A DNA stretch of 64,000 nt from Gracilariopsis chorda (lineage: Eukaryota; Rhodophyta; Florideophyceae; Gracilariales; Gracilariaceae), in contig NBIV01000005.1 in NCBI GenBank assembly GCA_003194525.1, forward strand, positions 310,001 through 374,000, in the 5' to 3' direction. The position numbers and the translations under genes were made by a program. Below, one piece after another: positions 1 to 12,449 of this stretch (the first letter of the stretch is position 1; every line of letters begins with the position of its first letter). Under the pieces are notes generated by a model. That model saw nothing but the letters and a program-made list of their open reading frames with translations, did not search any database and was not told where the DNA came from.

Positions 1-2856
1 ACCATTAAGCAATTACCGCAAAACTAACAAAATACTGTTGTGCATGCGTATTTCTTTACTACTGACGTACGCTAATCAGACTGAGTTAAGTATCAGTCAA
101 CTTGGCAAGAGTTGGCATGAGTAATCTTATTTCCATCACCTTCCTCTGTTTTATCTTGTACGAGTTAGTGGTAAAGACTACGATTCTATTCAAGAGTTTC
201 AGTAGAAAGCCAAATGAAATCACAGAAATCGATAAAGTTACTTCTGGAAAGAGTGGTGTGGATGAGCCTCCAGGTAAACCGCACGATCAGGGGTTTGTGC
301 CATTGCATTGTAGACACACACCAGTACATGGGCGAGTGTCGTCATATCCAAAGACCTTTCTTCAAGCATTGATAGAGCGTACACATTCAATCCATACCGT
401 TCTGGATTAAATCCGGGCAGAGAAAAATTCAGTCAGGATAATATAGTTTCCAATCGGTCGCCAGATGTTCGTCATCATACCGTCTGCACTTCTTTAATAG
501 ACCTACTCAATTCCTTTCAACTCCATAGAATTTGTAGTTGTAAGCCTCCGTGGCCTCAAAGGCCCATTCTTATCGGTCGAGATTCTTGCACAAGCCATTT
601 CTGCTACTGCAGCTATTTCTTTTTCATTCAAATAGAGAGATGCTCTTGTGACGCTGCCAAGTCGTATGAGCATGGTTCGTGCTTTACATTTTATGATAAA
701 ACCATTCGAATGTTCATTGATGTTATTTTGTGGTGTCCTTTGTGAACCGTGCGTTTTTAGGGAGTCTCAAACATTCTGTAGCCATTTCGCAAAAGTTTTT
801 GTACTGTACAACTGCGTCCAATTGCGTCAAATTAGTTAGGGTTTGTTTCACATGGCGAACCAAATTCTTCTCTACGTCTTCTTTCACAACCGCATTTGTT
901 CTCTGGTTTTATATGAATGGGCTCTTTTCTCATCTGATAATGTCACATGACGAGAAACACCGCATTTGCAAGCATTCTCGGATAGATTGTGCATATTAGG
1001 TTTGAGTAAGACCGTTCATGATTATCCATGACTGATCTTGCTCCCCAGCACAATTTCAGTGTGTTCAAGCAGCTCTTCCTCAATCGAATTGCTGGTGCTC
1101 ACAATGCCACTCTAGACTCTCTCTCGAGAAAAGTATGTACTACTAGAATCAATTGCCAAGCACCTTATACAAAGCAGTTTGGCGAAGCGAAACCGCAGAT
1201 AAAAGAAATAGACTGGTCCTGGTTCTCCAATATCCCATCAGACGACACAGGCGCTTCGTTTAGGGAACGTCGAAGACGGTTGTCTTCCTAGCAAGATAAA
1301 TCCCCTTCTTGCATCCCCATCTCATATTATGCACTTTTCTAATATCAAAGTCACTACCGGACGTGGTATGTATTGCTAACACAGACAATATTCTGCTTCA
1401 TTCTTCAGCACAATACCCTAGAACTAGTTAAAATTGACAATCAAAATGCGTTTTGCAAGATTCTTCATCTGTCAATCAGCATCCCAAAGTGGTTGGTCAC
1501 CATATATTCTCAGGGGAGATAAGTAACAGTTGAAGGAATCTCCATGAGGAGCTACCAATTGAGATATTGTTACGGGTCTGGACAGACTTTCATTTCATAT
1601 ATAGGTTGTGTTTTCTAACATCCAAAACTATCAAAGTACTCCATGCGCCTTAAAAAACTTACCTTGAGTTGAAAATACGTGGGCAAGAGCATCATGTGCA
1701 GAACTGACGCCTTTGGCTTATGGCCCCTGAACCAATAGAGCAATTTAATAAAGCCCAAACCGATAAGGCACACGACACAATGTCATAGTAGGAAGAAGGA
1801 GAGGTCAGGTATTCTTCAGACTTTCTTATCAGAGTTAGAATACCATCAAAACTCCCAAAGCAGCCCGACAATGATGATGAGGCAGATTTTTATGGTCTGA
1901 ATACTCCTGAAAAAATATGGATTTCTGAAAACGAAGCTCATGTAAATGGTAGTTTCATTAACTTGTTTGTCTAAAGACAACTGTCATGAAAACTCTCATA
2001 GACGGAGAATGAACCTAAATGGCAAGAGATCATGACATGAAAATAGGTACCTTCTGCTAGGACTTGCCAAGTTACTGTTTACTTTCTGTATGGGGATGGC
2101 AGTTCAATTCAACTGATTCCCCATATCAAAATCTTTAGAGAGTATAGGAAACAAAAGTATTTGAAGTAGATAAAAATAGTTCTCCTCATTTCAAATGCTC
2201 CTTTAATGCACAGCATATTAAAAATCACTACCTCGCTGCCATTTGTTCAATTGTTGCGCAAAGGAAGCGGTTTAAGTAAACTACGCACTAATCATCCTAT
2301 TCAGTATCTCGTTATCTGCTTTTTGACTAGAATCGTCGAGGTAGGTGCAAAGCACTCAATTTGTCAGAACCGACTGTCTGCATACTGCAGTGGAGATCAT
2401 GATGCCATCACCATCTTTTGATCAAAAATAATTGGTGAGATTTATCAATCCTATCCCAATCTTTAAAGCAGCATTTTTTGTGCCCCTCCAGGCATTTTAT
2501 TATTACTTACGGCTCCATGGCACGTATAAAAGAAACTATTATTGTTAGGAGTGGAATTTAAGGTCTTGTAGGTCTCCAAAAGATGCCTTGCGTCTCTTGT
2601 GTAGTGCTCGAAGTGTCTTGGCACCATGCTCTTAACGAGTAACTGGCTACATATGGAGCTTCAGACATTTTGGGAACGTGATAATGGAGCGAATAGACGG
2701 GCTCTGAATGAAGAGCACAAGAGGAAACGGTTAAATTGGCCATCTGTCGACGACGAGCTTGCTCTAGAAATTTGGCGTTTTGAGCAGCGGGCTTGAATTG
2801 CAGTACTCACACTGCAGATGGTCTCAGAGAAAGCTCTGTCCAAACTCTAAAGTGAC
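1..2856. other. AT-rich transposon-tract flank, no intact gene
   Basis: No open frame here is convincing as an intact gene. The left part (about 240-990) has coding-like minus-strand stretches, listed separately. From about 1,300 to 2,850 I see only AT-rich sequence with short frames and no recognisable domain, RNA gene or repeat. A plus-strand frame at 1,028-1,291 is weakly protein-like but unrecognised. Confidence 0.5.
240..990 (-). pseudogene. Decayed coding remnant, family unknown
   Basis: Read on the minus strand, several successive stretches translate into normal-looking protein, but they lie in different frames separated by stops, so no single frame is open throughout. Readable pieces include ENACKCGVSRHVTLSDEKR, NEKEIAAVAEMACARIST and NPERYGLNVYALSMLEER. 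The amino-acid composition is ordinary and low-complexity sequence is absent, which argues for a former gene or element protein rather than chance. I do not recognise the family. It could be a dead transposon protein or a dead host gene. The breaks do not coincide with plausible introns, because the gaps are too short. Confidence 0.4.
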
Positions 2857-2861
2857 ACTTC

Positions 2862-3035
2862 ACTGTCGTGTGAATCACACATGTGGGTTTCGTACTGGCG
2901 TGCTTGGCACGCCACTTTTTGCTAGTGTTGTGTGGGCCCTCTGGCAATTTCGCTGGAGAGCCCATGCAAATAAAAGGCCAGTCCTCGCCCCTTCACGCCA
3001 ATAGAAGGGGGAGGCAAGCCACTCTGTTGCTTTCA
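2862..3035 (+). repeat. Left (5') LTR of element 1
   Basis: This 174 bp direct repeat begins ACTGTCGTGTG and ends GCTTTCA. It matches 9,522-9,696. It contains the near-perfect palindrome GGCGTGCTTGGCACGCC and a TATA-like ATAAAAGG. The sequence TGGTACTCTCGAGG follows at once. It begins with TGG, as expected of a tRNA-primer binding site, but the tRNA was not identified. Confidence 0.9.
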
Positions 3036-6000
3036 TGGTACTCTCGAGGAGGGCCTTTTTAAAACAATGTCGTCGTCCCCAACAATTGTGGTTAATGGTG
3101 AAACTGACTCAGACGTAGTCAAGTTTTTCTTTTTCTTTGACAATGTTGTAGCGAAAGGTGCCAATGATTCATAAAAGGCAACGGAGCTCTTGCAGTGTTT
3201 GACGGGAAAAGCGTTTGACTTGTACTACGAAACCCACGCATACGAGGGACAGTTAATCGAAGGAGCATATGATTACACTGCCGTGAAGCAAGTCATGATT
3301 GAAGAATTTTCTGAAGTTGTCAGTCTGGAAGAGTACATCCGAAGAGACATGAATTTTAAGCTCCGTGCATTGGACATGGGTAGTTCTCTGACAGATATGG
3401 ATGTGGCTTTCAAGACGGCTAACCTCAGCGATGAAGCTAAGTTTGGACTGCTGAGAAACGCAGTCATGGAACATATGTACCTGGCTCGATACGTGTTGTT
3501 GAGAGGTGCAAATGACTAGGAGTCACTCAAGCGTACAATTTGGGACTACGTTCGTTGCCGACAAACTTTCAATGAAACCTATACTGCGAAGGGGAAAGAG
3601 AAGGTAAGCGACAACACGGTACGAGAATTCTCCGTCGTCCCGAACAAACCGTAGAGTCACTGGAAAATAAGGTAGAAGACCTCACATCGGAGATAGCGGA
3701 ACTCACTATTTTGGTTAAGAAGAAACAAACTTCGAACAAAAAGGACAAGGTTCGTGCCTTTTCATTTTGTCACAAGCCAGGACATGGAGCGAACCGCTGT
3801 GACAAAAATCCTCACCAGAATACTAGATGCGCACGACCTGGGAAGATGTGGCGCTCAGAACCTACGTTTTGGTCAAAGCAGCAGATGCCGGAAACCGCCA
3901 TCGCCGCTAATGACACCCATATGAAAGTAGAAGGAGACAAACCGAAAGACTCTGGAAAGGATAAAGAGTACATGGTGGTGATAGTGACTGAAGAAGTCGA
4001 AGAAGAAGAGACTTTCAATGCTACGAAGAGATACTCTGAAGGTAAAGCACTGCCAAAGCAGCCAGAGACGGGAAAGATGGCCGTCAAAGAGTTGCTCAAC
4101 CCTCAACCCGATCCTGTCATTGACCTCAAAAATGGTCTATCAAGCCAAAAGAGAGTTAAACCCAAACTTCGTAAACAGGCCCGCAAGTCGTCCCAGAAGA
4201 ACCGAAAAGATGGAATTTCAGACTTTGGGGTGAGATACAATGTACGTATCGAGCTGGTAAATGCTTCACGTGGGCTCACGTTTGGCCAACTGCTCTGTGG
4301 AGATGCCGAAAGGGCAAAAAGACTGATTCAAAAACTGTTTTTGAAGAACGCTAGAAGTCAGAAGGTTGCTGTCGCGCACAATCCTGGAAGTACAGGAAGA
4401 TTAAAAGTGGTGAAGTTGAAGCTATTTGGAACTAGATTCAACGCACTGCTAGACTCAAGACCAGTGCCAAACCTTCTCTCCAGTTCTCTGATGGAAGAAT
4501 TTACGCTCTCACCCGAACCAACCACGAGGAAGATTAAAGTCGCCGATGAAAGCTCGAGTGTAGTACGAGGCGTCGTCAAAGACGTTCTTGTATTGTTCGG
4601 TGAATCAAAGACCATGCTAAACTTTCTGGTTGTGGACGACCCACAGGTGGACGTGATTATCGGTTCCCCGACCTTAGAGAACATTCAAGCTCGCATCGAA
4701 ATGGGGAATCACACCGTGACTGTGACCATAGAAGAAAAGCAATCCGTATTAGATATCGAGTATGACGAACGCATCTCTGATGTGGAAGGATCAGAGACTG
4801 ATAGTGAGGATTTCACTTCAGACTCAGAGATCTATCGAGCGTCGTCCAGCTTGGAAAGTGATGAGGAGCAAGAGCTGGTTGTGGCTCTAGCAAACGAGAT
4901 CGAACCACACCGGACAATGAATGGTGACGATGAAGGGGAAGGGAACATTCCCCTGCTCTCGGAAAAAGATGAAGATAGTGGTATGAGGAAGAGGACCTAC
5001 ATTTGCTAACCCTGACCGAAGAAGACGAAGACCTAACATCTGCATTACTCGCGAGAAAGGTCAATCATCTATCGGAACGGGGACAGAGGCAGCTTTCTGC
5101 AACACCTATAGACTCGAAGGCCGTTGCTTGGTTCCTGGAGGGCCTCAGACCTGCTGATGTCCCTGTCACGCATTCTTTTGAGCTAAAGGATCTAGAACCT
5201 CTAACGTTTAGGGCAAGACGTATCTCACCGCGACATAACGATATGGTAAGGAACGAGATTAACAAAATGCTTCGTGCAGGAACCATCACACCAGCAAACT
5301 CTGCCTAGTCTTTCCAAATTGTGATCGAGACAAAGAAGGATGGAATCCCGAGATTTTGCGTAGATTACCGAGAATTGAATGCCAAAATGAAGTCCGATCG
5401 ATGCCCATTACCATGCAAGAAGACGCATTTGATGACGTTAGTGGATCTTCATTATTCACAACTGTAGATTTATTTTCAGGATATTGGCAAGTGGAGGTGG
5501 CCGAGGAGTGCAAAGAGAAGACGACTTTCATCTGCAGATTCGGTACATTCAAGTTTGAAGTCATGCAATTTGGATTGATGAATGCACCTGCCACGTTTAA
5601 AAGAATGATGGGTGCCGTCCTGAAAGAATTATCCTTCGTCCCTGTCTACTTGGATGACTTTGTAATCTTCTCCGACAATGTAGAGGATCATCTAATGCAT
5701 GGCGAAAATTTAATTGGCAGGATTGCCTCGCACGGGTTGAATATTAAGCTCACTAAATTTAGTTTTGCGCAGCTTTTGGGACACAGGAATCGCGTAGGAC
5801 CCAGAGAAGATCAAAGCTATACAGGAAGCCCCACACCCAACCTCGGCGACGGAGCTAAGAAGTTTCTTTGGATTGGCCGGCTACTGTCGACGATTTATAC
5901 CTAGGTTTGCTCAAGCATCTACTGCCTTGCATGAGGCCACATCACCAAAGATAAAGTGGCGCTGTACCCAAGAAATGGAAAACTCTTTCTTATATCTCAA

Positions 6001-7865
6001 GGCGAAGCTGGTTAAATCACCTGTTCTAGGGTTTGCAGACTCTGATGCACCTTTCATAGTCGAAAAAGATGCATCCAGTGTTACCCTAGGGGCAGTCCTT
6101 TCTCAGCAGAAAGAAGGCAAGCTCCATCCAGTACAGTTTACTAGTCGTACGATGACCACCACTGAGAGACGTTATTCAGCCATAGAATGGGAAGCGTTAA
6201 CCGTCATCTTTGCGCTGAAAACGTTTCGTGTTTATTTGTTATCTTCTATCCCATTCAAACTCATTAATGATCATCATGCATTGTAGTATGCGTTTAGAAA
6301 ACGGGATATCCACGTGAGACTTGCAAGATGGATTGGTATTCTTTTGGAATATGAGTTTGAGATAAAGTACAGGCCGGGGGCAGGTAATCGTGTTTCATAT
6401 TACTTGTCGCGCATAGAGGTATCTGCAGATCAAAACAAAGATGAAACCGTAATGGCCGTTTCTTCAGAAGAGCCGATATTCGAAGATTTAGAGCAATTCG
6501 TTGTTGATACACGGAACTACATCTTGGGATTGCCCTTGAAAGCTAAGGATCCCCTCGCACGTCGCAAGATCAAGAGGGACGCTAAGAATTATATGGTATG
6601 GAACGAAAGACTCTTTCGTAGGACGAAGAGAGGGCTCTTGGTGATAGCCGGGATAGGAAAGTGACTACAGATCTTAAGGAGTTTCATGATGATATTGGAA
6701 ACTGGGACGTTAATGGTACCAAGCAATTTGTGCTAGACCGTTACCGGTGGCCAGAGATATATAAACATGTTGCAGAGTAAGTGAAAAGTTGTGATGGGTG
6801 CCAGTCAGCAAAGCATGTTCCGACGTATCGAACTACGCTCCGATACATTTTGATGGGCTTATTTAATACGTTTTCTATCGAATTTTCTGGGCCTCTGCCC
6901 AAGACAGTCCGGAAGAATCGATTCATGTTGGTGAGAGCAGAACATGTAACAGGTTGGCCGATTGCAAAAGCCAAACTGACACCCACCGCAAAAGAAGTTA
7001 TTGAATTTCTTAAGGAAGACATCGTGGCCCGACTCGGCCCACCTATAGTTGTGATCTCTGATAATGTTAGTAGTTTTACTGCAAAGGCTCTGTCAGAAGT
7101 CAACAAACGCCACGGCATCACCTGGAAAACAGTGATGGCGTATGCACCAATGTCGAATGGCAGAGCTGAACGGATGATTATCATTCTAAACAAGTCCATG
7201 ACGAAGAGCATCTTAAAGTTCCAAGAGCCTTGGGACGAAGTTGTACAGAAGGTACTGTATGGATACAGGCGCCGTCATCTGAGGAATGGGCCTTCTCAAT
7301 TTGAATTGCTGTATGGTACTCCCCCACGCCTGTCGCAAGATGACCCGTCCGCTCTCGTCATAAGCGGTGGCGACTTACATCGTGGGGTGTAATTAGAGTC
7401 TGCCTTGCTTCAAAGGGCCATGCAAGCCCTGAAGCATGCAAAATCCTGGCGAGCTGCTAAGGATAAATTCTTTCAGATCGGAAACGAAGTACTAGTAGCT
7501 CGAGGAGCAAGTATGAACAAAGCCAAGAAACGGCCCCCGTTTAAATCCAAATTCTATGGTACTTTCACGATCATTAGAGCTAAGCATCCTGCTTATATTC
7601 TACGTTCAAGGCATGGAAAGATAAACAGGAGTCCTAGTCACGCTCGACGCCTGGCCCCATATGTAAGAAGACCAAAGATTCTAAAGAACTGAAAGGAAGG
7701 TGAACACGGATGAGTTGTTGGCTAAACACATATAGTATAAAATCTTGATATATGAGGTTAGGAAAGAAGATAAATGCATGCAATTTGTGTGCAGTTTATT
7801 GAATCAATGCATAGGGGTTGAAGGACTAGCCCTTTATGAAGAAGCTAATCGAGGACTATAGATTT

Positions 7866-8824
7866 CTACTCACGATGTGACACATGCCTATGGCGACGCT
7901 TAGTGTGGTTATCATTGCCATGACGTGGAAGTTTAGAAGACCCACGGGCATTCAGGACTAGTTGCCAGTTTTCAGTGACTTCAAGGAACTCAGAACCACT
8001 ACCAACGCATCTTTGCAGGGAATGTGGGCAAAGTACCAATCTGTATGGCTCCATACCGTCAAGGATATGACCATGATCAGTGTCGATTTCTAAAGCGTAG
8101 TAAACGCCTCCAGTTCCATGCAGGGTAAGAAGATAGAATCCAGCAGGGAGATTAACAACATCTGTGAGACGAATCGAGTCACCATGTCCATGAACTCTTT
8201 GAAGGTTTGCATCACACTGAGAAAGGTGTTTTTGTAGATCACGGAGATCTCGAATCGCGGGTGCAGGGATACCAAACTGCTCAAAAACATTCTGATAACC
8301 TCGGAAACTTTCCCAGTAGTCATGGCACACAGAAGCATGGAGAGCATGCAGCCCATCGCATAATGCTGCGGGGAGCCATAAACCAGTCTCATCCCGGAAG
8401 CGAATGGGCTGCACGTGAGGTAGCTCGTACCCCTAAGGCTGGGATTGGGTTCTCGAGAACGGCCTGTTGACATTCGTACATAACGTCCTGGGTTCTTGGA
8501 GCACGAGGCATCTACCTCGGAAATTGCCATGATGCAATTATCCATGCCAAACCGAAAGTTTCCAGATTCGGTCACGGAATGGAACATCGATGTGTTGGAA
8601 GGAGTACCGAGTATGCGAAGAGTATACAGATCAATGGCGTGCTCGCTCTGAGTAGCTTCGTCTACACCATAGTAGTATCCATGTTTGAATATATATTTCT
8701 CAATTACCCAAGAGTACCCCTCAACCGGGCCGTAATTGACGTTGTCCTTCACGCAGAGTGTCTGCCCCAAATGGTAAAGATCATTGAAGGAAAGCTCCAG
8801 CCATCGGGAATCTGCCAGGAACAT
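7866..8824 (-). mobile_element. Antisense open region of element 1, function unknown
   Basis: Between integrase and the 3' LTR the plus strand has little coding capacity, but the minus strand holds two overlapping open frames (182 and 244 codons) in different frames. The translations look like real protein, for example GYSWVIEKYIFKHGYYYG and PAGFYLLTLHGTGGVYYALE. I do not recognise a domain. The orientation is opposite to gag-pol. It may be an accessory gene carried by the element or an older insertion inside it. It is treated as part of the broken fossil. Confidence 0.5.
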
Positions 8825-9299
8825 AAGAATATGCGGACCTACAAGTTGCCAGAACTCTTTTCTCGTTAACTGACCTTAATTGCCGTTGGAACAACGTATA
8901 ACTAATTGACGTAGCCCTACCCGGCAGTCAAGAATCTTCACATTCTCTACATCACCACGTCGGGAGAACTTCAAGAGAAGATTATCTCTGCGGTTGAAGG
9001 GAATAGTTTTTATACCTTTCGTTCCAATATGATGATGTACAGGGGCTTCGCATACCGTCTTCTTAGCGGTGGGCGTCGTACGAGCCAATTAGGTTCTCTT
9101 GGCTACTTTAATACTACACGTCAGCTTGTATTAAGAGTATACTAGGGGACTTAAACCCCAGTTTAGTACGTCTCATTTTGTTCAAACGTAGCTTACAGTA
9201 AGCTTACAGTATCATTGATTTACAGGGATAAGTAACCGCCATACGGAGTAGCTGTTTATGAAGCCTTGTTCCCGGAGATGTGTGCGCTAACCCCAATGC

Positions 9300-9400
9300 T
9301 GTGCCGGAGAGTGGCAGCGCCGGGGCGCAAGGCGAAGAGGGAGGTAGTGCCAGAGAGTGGCAGCGCCGGGGCGCAAGGGAGAAGCAGAAAGAGTGCTGAA
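9300..9400. repeat. Short GC-rich duplicated unit
   Basis: The unit GAGAGTGGCAGCGCCGGGGC occurs twice (about 9,306 and 9,352) within a purine-rich stretch just inside the 3' LTR of element 1. It is an imperfect tandem duplication with no other visible function. Confidence 0.55.
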
Positions 9401-9521
9401 GAGTAGCAGCGGTGGGACGGAAGGTGAAGCGTATGGACGTAGGGATGTGGTGACGATGAGAGGAGTGGAAGGAAAGAGGTTGCCTAAATATAGCCGCCCG
9501 TGGCGGCGGGATGGGAGGCGG

Positions 9522-9696
9522 ACTGTCGTGTGAATCACACGTGTGGGTTTCGTACTGGCGTGTTTGGCACGCCATTTTTTGCTAGTGTTGTGATTGGCTC
9601 TCCAGCATTCTCGCCGGATGGCCCATGTACATAAAAGGCCAGTCCTCGCCCCTTCACGCCGAGAGAACGGGGAGGCAAGCCACTCTGTTGCTTTCA
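9522..9696 (+). repeat. Right (3') LTR of element 1
   Basis: This 175 bp repeat pairs with 2,862-3,035 and is preceded by a purine-rich tract (GGGATGGGAGGCGG, about 9,509-9,521) that fits a polypurine tract. It is followed by the target duplication ACTTC. Differences from the left copy are concentrated in the middle third. Confidence 0.9.
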
Positions 9697-9701
9697 ACTT
9701 C

Positions 9702-10403
9702 TGCCCAGAAGAACTACACTTCTTCATTCTTCGTATGCTGCGCGGATTGCAATTGGAGTATGTCCGCTATCTAAGAAGGGCACTATGAACTTACATTGAA
9801 GGCAAAGTGTAACCTCAGCACTTCATGTGCATACTGTCAGCGCTCCGTGTAACTTTCAATGTGACACTTCGCTTACAGGCTAGAAACGCAGTTTTTGGAG
9901 CTTCATGTAGTCCATTTGGAATCCATGTGCCATCAAAAAGTGCCTTCAGTCCTGCAAAAGCCCTCCTCTATTACCAAATATACTCTTTGGGAGCGGCGGG
10001 TGATACAGTAGAACTAGATCTATGCCTTACTTACTGTGCTGTTAGTAGCCTAACGAATGCACAGCCAGGTGAAAACATGTGCCAAACCTCACATGCTTTT
10101 GTATGATTTGGTGCTCTCATTATGGGACATGGATTAATTTAAAAGTGATTAATATTAAATGAATGGAAGACGTGAGAAAAGACATTACTCTCACTTCAAA
10201 GATGTCTTTAAATGCCAAAGAAGCTCTGCAAAGTTGCAAATTGGCGATAAATTTCATTTCATCAATGTCTGTTGGATTTACAAGTGATGCTTCAGACCTT
10301 GAAACTGTCAACGTTTTCCCCAAACATGTCTTCAGAACACTCTCGGAATGAACCAAGCCAAGAATTAACCTTGAACTGTATCGGCTATCTACCAATGTGG
10401 TTT

Positions 10404-10440
<37 letters not shown>

Positions 10441-12440
10441 ATGCACCAGATAGCCCCTCACTTCACCTCAAAGCAGCAATATACGCATTTAATCTTGGCT
10501 TGCTATCACTATGCAAACCTGCAAAGCCGTCTGGCATCTCTAGATCTTGCCTTAACCGTGACAGTGAGCGCAAGCACCTGCAACATTGTGGCGCAAGAAA
10601 ATTAATAGCTTGTGTTAAAACCGGAGAACATCTCCTTTTCGATACATCTCTCTCATTTTCCAACCCTGGAACACCTCTTCGACGACACTGCTCTTAGGAA
10701 TAATCTCAGCATTTTCCTATAAAATAGCCAGAACAATGAAGCTGCTCTATATTTTTTCGTAATGCACGAAGAAGTGAGCCAGTCGTTGAACACTTCCTCC
10801 AAATTTACTCGAGAATTGGACCTAAATGGAGATTAAATCTCGAGAAAAGGAAAGCCATAGCAATATAATGCAAAAATCTGGCTTTGCATCTGGAACGATT
10901 AGGAAAAGGATAAAAGGAACTCCAAAAAAGCAGTCCGTAGATAATCTTGAACATAGATCAGAGTAGATACTCAGTTCGAACTGCGATTGGAACTTTGTCA
11001 AAAGCGATTTTTGATGCCAACTGTAGAAGCAATTCAGTGGAAATGAAGTTGATTGCGAGCATGCAACTTCTTAAAGCCAAACCTGATGTATCAACAGAAG
11101 AACATGGTTGGTCCCCGGTCGATATCCTACCGAAATCAGGGCAATGTATTGAAAGAAAGTTGACGGGCATTATGATACTCACTCTTGCTACATTCCATCA
11201 AATGCAATGAGATGTCACCGTGGTCCGACGAAGATGGACTCTGAAACCTTTGTTTACATTTGTTGAAGTCTTTGTGAAGAAAACAAAACGTTTGCCCGAG
11301 AAGCAAAAGTTCATCTTTTTGACTTAGGATCAATATGGATCTCACTGCACGTTACACGGATTGAAAATGTTGAAGGATCATGGCAGTGGAGTTGTTGGAA
11401 TCCTAGCGCATACCAATGATGGGACAAATATGCTCGATTTCTCCCTTTCTTCTCTGTTTAAAACTAAAATTAACATTATTCTAAACGATCAAGTACATTT
11501 GCATAATAACGCATGCAATGATGTTTCTGCAACATGCTAGATCTTGTAAATTTCCAACAACGATTCAGTACGTTTCAAGAGCATTATGGCACGATTCGTA
11601 CTCTGTGGAGTTCAACAGTCAATCAAGCGATTATACAAGCCAGACCTCATGAGCAAGCTAGACATAACGAGCCAAGAAGCAGAACAAAATGAAAAAAGAG
11701 CTTTTGGGAAGTAATTTCAGTTGAAATAGTCGTTTGCCAAGTAGAAAACCTTTTTTTGTACTCATGAAAACGTTTTCAAATAGGCAACAAATAACAAGAC
11801 TGGTGGAGCTCTTTTAACATTTGAGGAGGTCATAGATGTGATGACAGAAAGTGATCCTCGCAAAGATGCGTAAAGCAAGAGCAAAAGCTGGAATATGAGC
11901 GGGTTACCAAGATATACAAATTACCCGAAAAAGCGCCGTCTGAAGGGGAGCGCAAGCGCCTGGAAAATGAGGGAAAGAGGCATTTGGAGGCCATTTGGCT
12001 TCAAAATGGATCTTGAAGGCTAGCAGGTCCTAACTATTCCAGAGATACTCTCTATGCATGGAAGAGATATGGAAGAGCTTCTGTGGCCATGAAATTTTTG
12101 AGAATAACCTGGAATTGTGACCAAATTGCAATATTCGTTTTCACAAAACTCACGCTACTACAGTGAAGTGTAGACCCTACAAGGTTAACCATTGTTAGTG
12201 TGACAGAACGTATTGCGATATAATGTCTCCACCTTACATGGGGGTTGAACTGAATCTATACTGAAGATCGCATTCTAAAGTCAATGCAAGAAGCAACAAG
12301 TGTACTGAGATATTTCATTAATAGGAAGCAATGAAAGGCGTGGTTTTGCATCAAGACGTCTAACTTGCAGTAATCTAGACCCACGATTTCACTAACGTAT
12401 GATTTTTCGTTCTGTGTGGACGAAGTTCATGCGGATGAAA
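9702..12440. other. AT-rich graveyard between two fossils
   Basis: No intact gene is visible. The stretch holds a (TA)n tract near 10,409-10,438, a pair of diverged inverted segments (about 10.16-10.46 kb and 10.95-11.2 kb) and short coding-like scraps. One plus-strand scrap near 11,820-12,016 contains TFEEVIDVMTESDPRKDA and then, in another frame, a charged helical stretch. This faintly resembles FF-domain splicing proteins (Prp40/TCERG1), but the match is too weak to assign. Confidence 0.5.
10409..10438. repeat. (TA)n microsatellite
   Basis: An uninterrupted TATATA run of about 30 bases. The open frames crossing it (IYIYIY on either strand) are products of the repeat. Confidence 0.9.
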
Positions 12441-12449
12441 CAAATGTCA

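Larger units (their letters stand above)
2862..9696 (+). mobile_element. Ty3/Gypsy LTR retrotransposon fossil (element 1)
   Basis: This is a complete-length but broken LTR element of 6,835 bp. Direct repeats of 174-175 bp bound it, and the 5 bp target duplication ACTTC lies at 2,857-2,861 and 9,697-9,701. Parts in plus-strand order are a gag-like region with a CCHC-type knuckle (about 3.1-4.4 kb), a retropepsin-like region (about 4.4-4.9 kb), reverse transcriptase with a YLDDF motif (about 5.1-5.85 kb), RNase H (about 5.85-6.45 kb) and integrase (about 6.6-7.7 kb). The order RT-RH-IN places it in the Ty3/Gypsy group. An antisense open region follows at about 7.87-8.82 kb. The coding part carries several breaks. 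By eye the two LTRs agree at about nine bases in ten, so the insertion is old. Confidence 0.9.

Noticed and set aside
10120-10461. Minus-strand open frame with IYIYIYIY
   Set aside because: It runs across the (TA)n microsatellite. The repeat creates the frame.
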